From Acanthochlamys bracteata (taxonomy: Eukaryota; Streptophyta; Magnoliopsida; Pandanales; Velloziaceae): a stretch of 64,000 bases of DNA. The notes below the pieces were generated by a model that saw only the letters and a list, made by a program, of their open reading frames with translations, was not told where the DNA came from and did no database searches. The position numbers were made by a program, and so were the translations under genes. The DNA lies in NCBI GenBank assembly GCA_019914995.1, contig CM034139.1, positions 1,245,001-1,309,000 of the forward strand, given 5' to 3'. This document shows, piece after piece, positions 11,123-20,918 of the stretch (the first letter of the stretch is position 1; every line of letters begins with the position of its first letter).

Positions 11123-11329
11123 TTATTTGTTTCTATTGTTATGTTGGATTTGTTGATCTTCATCATCTTCGTCTTCGTTATCAAGATCTAGAAATTTTCT
11201 GAGGGTGTTGAAGAAGAGGTAAAGCTCCATCGGCCGGATCTGGCCATTGAGAAACAACTCATCAGCAGAGTTCATGGTAATGTTTCTTACTGAAAACTCG
11301 AACGAAGAGATGATTCGAATTCCGGTCAA
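11123..11329 (-). pseudogene. Captured gene fragment with ADELFLNGQIRPM motif
   Basis: The minus-strand frame encodes FEFSVRN, then SADELFLNGQIRPMELYLFF, then an acidic tail EDEDDEDQ. A hydrophobic D/E-F-E-F stretch followed by ADELF.NGQI.PL resembles a short conserved motif found in plant-specific regulators such as the MAKR and DUF1645 families, but the match is too short to assign. It lies near the right end of the Pack-MULE-like element and is probably a truncated, captured exon. Confidence 0.3.
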
Positions 11330-11544
11330 AGTGGCCGGAGCCGACGAGATTAACCCAGCGGGTCAACTTGGTGACCCGCTGGATAAACCGGTGACCCGAC
11401 AGTTTTTTCGGGTTAACACTCGGATCAGGTCTGACAACATTGGGTTTGATACTGCAAAATATTTTATAAAGATCCTTTACTAGAAAATCTAATTGCACAT
11501 TGAAGCAAAATATTTAATTAAGCATCCATAAAACATAAATATAC

Positions 11545-11745
11545 GGCCGTTTGGAACTCTTTTTTTCCAAATTTCAATAACTTTATTCATTTTATATTTT
11601 TAATAAATTTTCTATAATTTTTTATAAAATTTATTTTAAAATATATAAAATATTTTATATAATATTTATTATATTTTTATTATTTTATATAAAAATTAGA
11701 ATTTCTTTTTCAAAATATAACACCTCGAAACGTCCAACTAACAAT
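11545..11745. mobile_element. AT-rich MITE-like element, family copy 2
   Basis: A highly AT-rich stretch starts at CGTTTGGAACTC and ends near AACACCTCGAAACGTCC, between the Pack-MULE-like element and the PPR gene. The GTTTGG start and TTTATAAAATTTATTTTAAAA interior are shared with copies at 8875, 37755 and 61320. It lies about 300 bp upstream of the PPR start codon, so it may sit in that gene's promoter. Confidence 0.45.
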
Positions 11746-12060
11746 CCCGGCACGCGGCTTCAAGCTCACTGCCACCCATGGCTCTTCTCTATGTTTGGAC
11801 AGAATCAACCTGAGCCGTCAAAGTCGGTGCGAGCGGCGATCTCCTTATTAGGCAAGGATCTCACAACGCTATACAACTGGACTACTGAAATCTTCGGGCA
11901 GCAAACGGTGGTGAAGACCGCCGGATCGAATTGGCAACGTGAGCGATCGAATTCCAACGGAGCGGATCGAAATGCTTCACTGATTCGTGCGGTCTCTCGA
12001 AAGCAATCCAACCGAAGCACTGAAATCTCCGGCTGTGACCAGTGGTGAAGACCGCCGGTA

Positions 12061-13569
12061 ATGATGTATGTCGCCGGCGCCGGCTGCCGGCGCGTTCAAC
12101 TTGGCAGCGGTCCCCGATCTGTCAAACTCCTGCGCCTTCTCTGCTCCCATTCCGAAACCTTCTCCAAGATCGTTGCCTCTGGATCAGGCAGCCTCGACGA
12201 GATGGAATGCCAACTCAACTCTCTCCCTCCTCCCACACCTTCTCTTCTTACCGACGTCATCAATTCCTGCCTCAACTCCTCCTCTTCCCCTCGCCGCCTT
12301 CTCCGATTTGTTTCCTGGTGCTGGCAAGATAAAACAGTCAGAAGTAACAGCTGCGGCTCAGAAATTGGTTTGTGGAACAAAGCTTTCAATTCTGCGGTCC
12401 GTGCGCTTGCGGATATGAAGGATGTGACCGCTATGGAAATGGCTGTCACTGATTTTAATAGCGACGGATGGCGGATGGATTCGGTTACATTTGCTAGAGT
12501 TGTTGATGCTCTTGTTTGCTCTGGAAGGCCGGACCGTGCTGTCCGGCTCTTCCGAAGCATGGAGGAACGGAAACAGCTGCCTGCCTTTGTTGATGATGAT
12601 GGTAATGAACCGGGTCATGTGGCGGTTTCTCTGGTCCACGCGCTCTGCGGAAAGGGGTACACGCGAAAAGCTCGTGGTGTTGTCTGGCACCACCGTGATC
12701 TTTTAGGAGAAGATTCGGAGAATGGTGGGATTGTTGCAAGGAGTATTCTTCATGGTTGGTGTGTTGGTGGTAATGCCGGGGAGGCCCGCAGGACTCTGGA
12801 TAGCATGCGTTCCTCTGGTATGAAGCCAGGTTTGGGAGCTTACCATGACCTGCTCCGATGCTTGTGCCAACAGAATCTCAAATTCAACCCTTCAGCACTT
12901 GTTCCGGAGGCATCTGCAGTGTTTGCTGAAATGCGGTCATCTGGAATTGTACCTACTGCTGTTAGTTTTAATATTTTGCTGTGGTGCCTCGGCAAGGCTA
13001 GAAGGGTTAGGGAGGCATGCTGGGTGTTCAAATTGATGGAGATGGGAGAAGGGGGTTGCTTGCAGGATTGGGCTAGTTGTTACCTTGTTGCTAGAGTTCT
13101 TTACTTGACAGGACGAGTTGCGCAGGGGAATAAGATAGTGGATGGAATGCACAGAGAAGTGGAGGAAGGGAAGTTGATTCCAGCACCTGCGAGCTTTTAC
13201 CGCCGCCTGATAGGTATCCTTTGTGCCATTGAGAAGGTGGATGATGTCCTCAACATGTTCAGTAGAATGAAGCGGTACCATCCTGAGGGCACTGGTCCAG
13301 TTTATGAGTTGCTTATAGCAAAGCTATGTAGGAATGGAAGATTTGAGGCAGGGCGCAGGCTTTGGGAAGATGCTACTGAGAGGGGCATTGCATTGCAATG
13401 TTCGAGTGATCTCTTGGATCCTTCAAAGACAGAAGTGTTTAAAACAATCAAAACAGAGGCAAAGTTGGACAAAAACGCTTACAAGATCGTGGCACAGAAA
13501 CAGAAGAAAAGCAATATTCTAAAAGCAGGTCAAAATTCTAAAATATGGAAGGAGCGTCACTGTAGTTAG
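12061..13569 (+). CDS. P-class pentatricopeptide repeat protein, mitochondrial (At5g61370-like)
   Basis: PPR proteins bind organellar RNA in a sequence-specific way and promote its processing, stability or translation. This intronless 502-aa frame resembles Arabidopsis At5g61370 along its length: the shared MMYV start, SPRRLLRF..W near residue 80, LVPEA near 280 and VRVLYLTGR-like block near 350. From about residue 140 to 450 I count about eight degenerate 35-residue motifs of the P type, for example SVTFARVVDALVCSGRPDRA, SFNILLWCLGKARRVREACW and VYELLIAKLCRNGRFEAGRR. No E, DYW or SMR domain follows, and the C-terminus is lysine-rich. The arginine- and serine-rich N-terminus fits organelle import. 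I chose the first ATG at 12061 because the homologue begins likewise. Its RNA target cannot be read from the sequence. Confidence 0.93.
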   Translation: MMYVAGAGCRRVQLGSGPRSVKLLRLLCSHSETFSKIVASGSGSLDEMECQLNSLPPPTPSLLTDVINSCLNSSSSPRRLLRFVSWCWQDKTVRSNSCGSEIGLWNKAFNSAVRALADMKDVTAMEMAVTDFNSDGWRMDSVTFARVVDALVCSGRPDRAVRLFRSMEERKQLPAFVDDDGNEPGHVAVSLVHALCGKGYTRKARGVVWHHRDLLGEDSENGGIVARSILHGWCVGGNAGEARRTLDSMRSSGMKPGLGAYHDLLRCLCQQNLKFNPSALVPEASAVFAEMRSSGIVPTAVSFNILLWCLGKARRVREACWVFKLMEMGEGGCLQDWASCYLVARVLYLTGRVAQGNKIVDGMHREVEEGKLIPAPASFYRRLIGILCAIEKVDDVLNMFSRMKRYHPEGTGPVYELLIAKLCRNGRFEAGRRLWEDATERGIALQCSSDLLDPSKTEVFKTIKTEAKLDKNAYKIVAQKQKKSNILKAGQNSKIWKERHCS

Positions 13570-16500
13570 TTATACACCAATACTTCATACATGCTGATAA
13601 ATTACAAAAGCTTAATAGGTTTGACTTTTAGAACTTTAGGTCTCCTACTTATAGTTTAGATGTTTTGCCTAATACTGCCCTTGCAATTATTACTTGGAAA
13701 TGATCTCATGGAGTGATGCTCACAGTTGCTAAGGCTTCTCTTCAAGTCAATTGTTATGATATTAAGAAACCCCCCCGTGTCACTCTAGGAAGCATAAGAA
13801 TGCCAATACTTGGTCAAGTAGTCCTCTACTTCCTGACTGGTGCTGATAGGCTTATGTCTAATTGGAGTTATACGGATAGGCACCTGTTTTGCAGAAAGAA
13901 CAAAGGAATTGCTTCCAAACCAAATAACCTCACAAGTAGACTTGAGGATTGGGAAGCTTCATAACATTTATGTACATTCTTGCTGGCATTACGAAACAAG
14001 ATATGTGGACCATTACGAAGGTCAAATCCCTAAAAGAGATCCTAGACATAGACACCTTAAAGTATATGTGCTAAATGCTTGTAGAGAGTACTTATCTTAA
14101 GTATTTCTTATAGAAATAAGATTTAGTCCTTAGTAAGTGTTTTAATATAATAATTCTATTACTTATATTACTTAAGATACGTAATTATTTTTATATTTCT
14201 TAGTTTATTACTGCCTATTATTCTTCTATATTGGTTTGATTATGTTGTACTTGATATTACTTGAGCTTTATTATGTTTTATTTATCCTTTTATGCTCCTA
14301 GGCTTGGTGGTATTAAAGCCTGTGAGTTTTTTATTTTGCAAGTCTTGTAAGTTTTGTGGGTGCTCTTAATATAATCTACACATGATAGGACTTTTCACAC
14401 CTAAAACTCAATTCCTATGTCTCGGTTCTTGAATAACTTAGGAAAAGAAGAGATAAGAAGACCATAGACCCCACATTTCTGGTAAACAGTAGTGAAGTTT
14501 GTTTTGATAAGATTTTAAAAGGTTTCTCTATTTGCAAGATATTTAAGGTCCTATGCCTGAAATACATGTGAAGGATACCTTTACTTTAGTTCTAGATATC
14601 ATAAAACTATAGCAAGAAATGCGTCTCTCCTTTGAATATTAGAAATTATTGATGTTGTTAGATTGATTAACCTTAAAGTTATTAATATCCTTTTGATTTA
14701 GAAGTTGAAAATGTTTAATGGAAAATAGAGAAGTATTGTTCTTTCTATAGTTTCTTTCTGTAACATGTAGAAGTGAAGGCAAACGTGCCTTTAGCGAATA
14801 TATCAGACAAAGGAACCTTAGACAGCTTACAATTAGAAAGACTTTTGAAAATATTATCAAAACAAACTTCTATATGATTTTAATAAATCGAGTAGAGGTA
14901 GAACCTTTCTCTTAGTTTCCTAAGTGACTCAATAACTGAGACGTAAAGTAAGTTTTACCTGTCAATGTGAAAACTGTTGTATTATACAAATTATACTATG
15001 GGCAACCCACATGACTAAGGAGATCCATCCAAACCAAAACCTTAGATGCTCTGATATCAATAATACTCAGGAATAAAAGAAGATAACTAAAAACATTATA
15101 AATTTTGCTAATAAAAGTTGGTACATAGAAGAACTAATATAGAAGAACAACTAGCAGTACTAAACTAAATAATATAAAGGTACTTGGTAATAGAATTATT
15201 ATGAGCAGTGTTACATATCATGAGGCTAAGCACCAATTTCGCAACACATAAATCATGATTAATAGACCCACGATATTATCCTTTCTCAATTTTTACATAA
15301 GAACACATACTAAAATAAACTTTATTTAAAAACGAAACACTTGAGAAGTAATTTCTACAAGCAATTAGCATACCACACTCAAGCTTTGATGCTCAATCAG
15401 GTAACCTGGTGCTACTTCTTATAGTATGTTGATGAGCAGTAGCAATTTGCTGCAAGATAACGTGCATGTCTATGCTTACTGAGTGGATATCAATTAGCAG
15501 TATAGCATTTTGTTGCTAGTGAACTTGAATGTTGTCCCACTATCATGAGACGATTCTGGACATATAATGATTTCAAGGTCAAGTTGAATCTACTGCTACT
15601 GACATGTAGCTACAATTGCTATCTCCAGATTTGACACTTAAGATCTCTGTGATGAAATACTGTAGGGTTGTTTGTTGTTTGATGCTAAGTTGTTTTAGTG
15701 CTCTTAATGTGTGCTGGTTGCAAAAATTGGAAGTGCTGACTCTTGGTTTATCTGGTTGCAACTTGCTAGAAATAATATTGTTCACTGCTGGTTTATTGCC
15801 TTTCAGAAAGAAAAGGTAATATAATGATACTTGTTTAGTATTCGAGCTTAGATGCGTTATTCTTAAACAATCTCTAGACGAAACCCCCAATGATCTTCAG
15901 GTGCTTATTCTCATGGGCACTACAAGCTTGGATCATTTTTGTCCACGTCATGTATTTGCTATGCAGGCACAGACATTCCAATGCTGTATGGGCTGGCTAG
16001 GTATGCTAAGTTAAGCCTAACTCCAAAACAAGTTCTTGGCATGCTCATATATATCTCAATGATATTTAGCACTCATTCAAGGAAAATGTTCTTTGGGTTC
16101 GACATCATATTACTCAACTACGGCCCATGCAGGGGAGGCATGTCCTTAAGGGTTTGGATACTTTGTATAGTAGTAGTACCATGTCCAATCCACTCTATTT
16201 CATGAACTAAGCCTTGTTCAAACCCCTCAAGGAGGACGATGAGGTGAAAGGAGATGACGGATGGAACAAAAAGCGTCATTTAATTTGATGTTCTAGGTTT
16301 CTTTGTATCCTTTATTTGTGCATGTATTAATGTATATTACAATGTTGCCGAATAGAAAAATATTTCCTTTCTGGTGTGTATAATCCAGAAAGCTTGTCCA
16401 TGCAGACCACGAGAGTTTTTTGAATTTTTCATCTAGCACTTTGAAGTCATCTTCCTGTACGTGTTGTACAGTTGGCTATAAATTTGCAATGCTTGTTGAC

Positions 16501-17300
16501 ATATGAATTCCAGCTTATACTTGAATATGTGAAATTAGGTCAGTCACAAAGCAAATATTTTCTGCCCATATGTTACTTGTTGGACCATAAGCCAGACTCC
16601 TGTTTCTCCCAGCTATACATATGCATAGCTGTGTATATGGCTATTGTAGTTACAAAAAATGGAATAAGAATACAATCTTTATATTTGTTATAACTCTTAC
16701 AAAGCTAAAAGCGATATACATTTACAATCGCAGCAAGCAAGCATCATATAAAAGCTTGATGCGCACTTTAGATTATAATATATATATGAGAAGTTTACAT
16801 GTTTAATATGCCCAAATTTTATATATTGTTAATCCGAACTATTTGATCGAACTCAATCCAATAGTTATGGTGTATAAATTCGAAGTAACTATTCTGCCCT
16901 TAATATTTTAATTATTTTTATTTATTTTGCTGTTGGATTTAATTTGATTTACAGTCAAATTATGAGTGCATAAAATATAGATGAATTATTTCTCTCTTTA
17001 TATATATATATATAGAAAAATGAATTTATGGCCCGGTTGATTGATGAAATTTCATTAATCTCTTATGCAATCAAGAAACAATATAAAATACAAAATGAGA
17101 GACAAGTCGTAGAATCGCATATTTTTCAAGCTACAACAACACTAATTAATCATTCCTGAATAGTGATTCCAGTGTCTAGCAAAGCATTTTCATAATACTA
17201 GCTCAGTTGTAATCATAGTTACTAAATCTGAACCCGACATCAACCCGAGGGTTAATAGGTCGTGGGCTGACCCGACGCAATAGGTTAGCTTGTCGGGACA
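13570..17300. other. Long intergenic stretch without an assignable gene
   Basis: After the PPR stop, short unrelated frames (for example 13713-13964, 15579-15890 and 15939-16205) carry no motif I recognise. The string GCTCTGATATCAA at 15040-15052 resembles the complement of a copia primer-binding site, but no LTR pair was found around it. A TA-rich microsatellite lies near 17001-17012. Parts of 15600-16320 look less AT-rich and could be transcribed, but I cannot support a product. Confidence 0.4.
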
Positions 17301-17315
17301 ACCAATAGGTTTGCT

Positions 17316-17465
17316 ATGCTGCTGGTGCGTATCTAGCATCAAACTCCAACTCACTAGATTCCTCTCCAGCATCTCGTCAAACAACTTTCTAGCCTCTATA
17401 GCCTCATCAGCCCTCACCCACCTTGCTACTATCGACTTCCAACTCATTACGGGATTGCTTATCAA
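17316..17465 (-). pseudogene. PLS-class PPR gene fragment
   Basis: The minus strand encodes PVMSWKSIVARWVRADEAIE and then ARKLFDEMLERNLVSWSLML, about one and a half PPR motifs of the S/L type. The VSWxxxIxxxxxxxxxxEARKLFDEMxERNxVSW pattern is hallmark PLS sequence. No neighbouring repeats or full-length frame surround it. It differs in class from the P-type gene at 12061, so it is not a copy of that gene. It is probably a remnant of a lost or transposed PLS gene. Confidence 0.6.
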
Positions 17466-17479
17466 TCCCACTAAGTTCA

Positions 17480-17600
17480 TTTTTAGTTCTTCAAAATTTA
17501 TATATATTTTTTAAATTTTTTTAAATTTATAAAATAATATATTTAAAAATTTTTTAAAAAAATTATTTTTTAATAAACACTTTTAATATTTCCTATATTT
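17480..17600. repeat. AT-rich MITE-like remnant, family copy 3
   Basis: A nearly pure A+T stretch (ATTTTTTAAATTTTTTTAAA and similar) follows the PPR scrap. Just to its right, a segment TTTCATCGAACACTTTGGCAA is repeated as TTTCATTGAACACTTTCTTGGCAA about 40 bp later, a short local duplication. Composition matches the other AT-rich elements here, but the ends are not clear. Confidence 0.3.
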
Positions 17601-19254
17601 TATTTTGGGATTTCATCGAACACTTTGGCAAACCAAACTCCATTCCAGCATTTCATTGAACACTTTCTTGGCAATCCAAACTCTTATCCATGGAATCTTA
17701 TTATTCGCCAACTTTCCATCTATGCTCAAATTCAAACCCAATTCAGATTAACAATAATAAACGTCACTTCTTTTTTAACAAAATCAAGTAGAAATTTAAT
17801 TTCAACAAAGATCAAATTTTACCAAAATTTTCAACAAATTTCCTCGTTAAGAAAGAAATTTTGAAAAGCCTATGTTTCGCCATCGCATTTCGGTCAATTG
17901 CGGCGGCCCATGAGCGAAAATCCTATGTTTCATCGGACTGCTTTGTGCCATCCGGCAGCGCCAAACCCTTTCCATGTCCTACTAACGCTGTGTTTGGTTC
18001 GGGTGTTCATAAAGGGAATGGAGAGGAAGGGAAAACGATTCCTCTGCATGTTGCGTTTGTATTGCAATGTGCTGTTGATAGGAAAGGTGGAATGGGAGAA
18101 GTTGGGGGGGAAAGAATCTACTGTATAGGAGTAGAACTATTACACCCCAAATCGGGGTGGAATATGGGAGACAGAACCGGTAGCGTTTGGTGGCGCTAGA
18201 ATTTTCTCATTTCTACCCCTACGTCTTCGCTTCCGCGCTCTTCCCGATCGCTCCCGCACTCTCCATGATAGCTCTCGCTCTCGTTTGTTGGCGATCAATC
18301 TTCGCTGCGGTAGATCGGCACAGAGCGACATCTGTTTATTCTCCGCGCTCGCTCCACCCACCTCCCCATTCGTCGGTGTTTCGTCTCCAGTAGACCTCTG
18401 TTTCTCTTCATTCTCCGATTGTAGCTAGATCTATTTTTTTCTCTCTAATTTTTTTTTCTTATTTTTGAATTTATTAGTTTCTTAGAATCTCAGATCTGAA
18501 CTATTATGATTACAGAGAATGAAGCTTTGGTAGCTCTGATTCGATATTTGTTGTTGCGAGGAGATGGGTGAAAGTGGAGGGTTTCAGCTTGGGACGTGGG
18601 AGCGTTGAGTCTCGCTGTTGTTTCTTCTGTCTCAATCGTGATCTACAATAAGGCACTCATCAGTTCTCTTGGATTCACCTTTGGTACATGATCTTCTTTT
18701 TTTTTTTTTTTTTTTTTTTTTTGTTCTTGCTGAAATCGTGAGGATGTTTGATTCATTTTTGTGCTGATTGGTTAGTTTTAATGAGAAATAGGTAGATTGA
18801 GCAACTAATGTTTTGAATTCGATAAAATTATTTTTACATATTTCCGAGATCATTAAACTGATCAGTGTCCGAAAGCAATAGAGTCTGATTGTTGTAAGAT
18901 GCAAGGAGATCTTGGAAGTGTTTAGGGATGAGGGAAGAAAGTGTAGATTGTGATTATCTGTAGTAGAGCAAGCTGATTTTTCAATAAATATGGTAGCTTC
19001 TATTTGTATGATCTATTTTTTAGGGGGTCGTTCTTCTTGACAACTGATTTGATGTGTTAGCATGCTTTCTTAAACATTATAACACTTCTGATCCTGTAGA
19101 ATTCTTTCGAATGTGTTGTAGAACATAATGTTGTAAATTGTGTTATTTTATCTTGTATTTTGTTGATGAATATATTGTTTCTCTAGAAATTTCCTTAGCA
19201 TCAACCTAGTAGCTTGATAATTTTGACTAAAAATATGACTTCATATACTTGCAG
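17601..19254. other. Unassigned, with pyrimidine-rich leader-like stretch and poly-T run
   Basis: The stretch 18200-18440 is rich in C and T (CTCTCCATGATAGCTCTCGC and similar), as in plant ribosomal protein leaders. It is followed by an intron-like T-rich stretch that includes a 26-nt T run at 18697-18722. It could be the duplicated 5' leader and intron belonging to the uL2 fragment just downstream, but the usual uL2 first exon is absent. No other gene is visible. Confidence 0.4.
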
Positions 19255-19525
19255 GGTTAAGCTCCCATCTGGTGCAAAGAAAAGTCTCCCTACTGGCTGT
19301 AGAGCGATGATTGGGCAGGTTGCTGGCGGTGATAGGACTGAGAAACTACGTCTTAAGACTGGTGATGCACATCCCCATGGAGGTGTAACCACCAGCACAT
19401 TGGTCACCCGTCAACGGTAAGACGTGATGCTCCTCCCTAGGCAAAAGATTGGTCTCATTACTGACAAGAGAATCGGATGTCTCCACGAATAGGCTGCTAC
19501 TGCCAAGGCTGAGAAAAGCTCTTAA
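19255..19525 (+). pseudogene. 60S ribosomal protein uL2 (RPL8) pseudogene, 3' exon only
   Basis: uL2 is a core protein of the large ribosomal subunit near the peptidyl-transferase centre. After a good acceptor (TATACTTGCAG) the frame reads [20 protein letters not shown] then [19 protein letters not shown], matching the internal part of plant uL2, and jumps to HPHGG. About two dozen codons between these blocks are missing. After HPHGG the reading moves to another frame encoding [17 protein letters not shown], then QKIGLITDKRIGC with in-frame stops. The upstream exon (about 190 codons) is absent. Keeping the intron acceptor argues for a DNA-level duplicate, not a processed retrocopy. Confidence 0.85.
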
Positions 19526-20918
19526 GAACTTGTTATTTGCGTTTAACTGGTTATTTTATTTGCATCTAGTTGAAAGACTTTTTTTGAGTTCTTTTGGGAA
19601 CAAGTTTTTGAAGAATTTTCTTATCTAGTCTATTATGCAAACCACATGGATCTTGGAATACTCTGCTTCTTTGTGCTATTTAGATGTTGCAGCAAGCAAT
19701 AGATATTGCATTAAGTTTATGGTCTTTTAAGTCTTCATCTCAGTTGGTAGTTATTCTTTTTCATTGTGCTTGTCAAGTGCAGCATGTATGATATTCAGGT
19801 CATATATATTATAGTGTGATCTACAATGTGCTGAAATTGACATGTGTAGTTGATTGACTGTCATTGTGGTAGTGCTGAGTGGAATTATTTTTTGATTGAC
19901 TTAAAACAACCACAATCGTTTTCAAGTAATTAAAGAATAAGCTTAAAATTCTTTGGTTCTATAACTCCAATTATAAATGTTGGTACATATATATATATTT
20001 GAGTTAGATATGATCAAATTATAAAAATATAATTTTTTATTTTGTAGTTCTTTATACAGTAAAGTGAAAATAAAAACAGAATATTTTGATTCCTACATAT
20101 GCATATATTATTATTTTCATCAAGAAAATAAAAAAATTTTTGTTTATAAACAACTATAGAAGTAAATAAGTATTCAATAATTTCAAAATAAGATAAATTT
20201 TATATAAATTTATGGGGCAAATATATTTACAAATAAAATAATAAACATAATTATTATACAAATTTATATAAATGAAAAGAATATTTTTGTTTTTTTATTC
20301 ACATTTTTTCTTTTATTACTTCTTTTATCCAAATATAATTTATTTTTACTACTTTTCATCCGAACACATCGTAAGGTTTTTCTCTCCATCAATTGCGATG
20401 AATTTGCGGGTGCAGCAAAAAACCCCTTCATCTTTATGTTGCTTGCTCCTATTATCAAATAATAGAAGTTTTTCTTTTTCTTCTCTCTTTCTCCCACACA
20501 GCTTTACTTCGTCCCTTCTTCTCCAATTCTGCTCGCTTTCGTTGGATAATTCCAGCCACCGGTTGGGCTATTTCCGTCGACTGACTTCCTTTTCTTCACT
20601 TCTCCTCCTTCAATGCGGTCGAATTAGTACTGCCAGCTGCAGCTCCCCTTCTTCTCCTTCCATTGCCATAGCTGCTGGTGCTGTCTTCGACGGCTCTGTT
20701 TTTGGGACCGTGTTCTCTACAGTTTCTGTAGCTCTGGTTACTGTTACTCAGATTCCAACCGACAAATTAATTCGGGTCGGATCAGATTAGATCTTATCGG
20801 GTATCAAAATCCTCTCAGTTTCAGTTTTCTGTTTTCTCCAACACCGTCACCGACTTTAGCAATTCGGTATTGGTGTTGAGGGGAAAAAGCCACTAGTATA
20901 AAAATTGAAGGGAGGGTC
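19526..20918. other. Intergenic, upstream region of peptidyl-tRNA hydrolase gene
   Basis: The AT-rich half (19900-20390) has no visible gene. The stretch 20400-20790 is C/T-rich and opens a 172-codon frame at 20272-20790 that is serine-, phenylalanine- and leucine-rich with no domain. I regard it as leader/promoter sequence, not a gene. No clear TATA box was assigned. Confidence 0.4.

Larger units (their letters stand above)
9861..11442. mobile_element. Pack-MULE-like element with GC-rich inverted ends and gene-like cargo
   Basis: The left end reads AGTGTAGTCAGACC; the right end, reversed and complemented, reads CAATGTTGTCAGACC, giving inverted termini that match over about ten positions. 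Just outside them, GGTTTGAT is present at 9853-9860 and again at 11443-11450, a direct repeat of 8 bp (9 with one mismatch), the size expected of Mutator-like elements. Both subterminal regions are rich in GGGTCACCGG/CCGGTGACCC motifs, whereas the interior holds gene-like, C-ending-codon sequence. No MuDR transposase is present, so it would be non-autonomous. The direct repeat could be chance, but its coincidence with the inverted ends argues against that. Confidence 0.6.

Noticed and set aside
12096-13281. Antisense and alternate-frame ORFs over the PPR gene
   Set aside because: They are shadows of the GC-rich PPR coding frame and have no independent support.
15040-15060. Copia primer-site-like word (complement of TTGATATCAGAGC)
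   Set aside because: No LTR pair or coding domain could be found around it, so a single short match is not enough.
20272-20790. 172-aa plus-strand open frame upstream of peptidyl-tRNA hydrolase
   Set aside because: Low-complexity Ser/Phe/Leu-rich translation of a pyrimidine-rich leader with no domain or splice link to the next gene.
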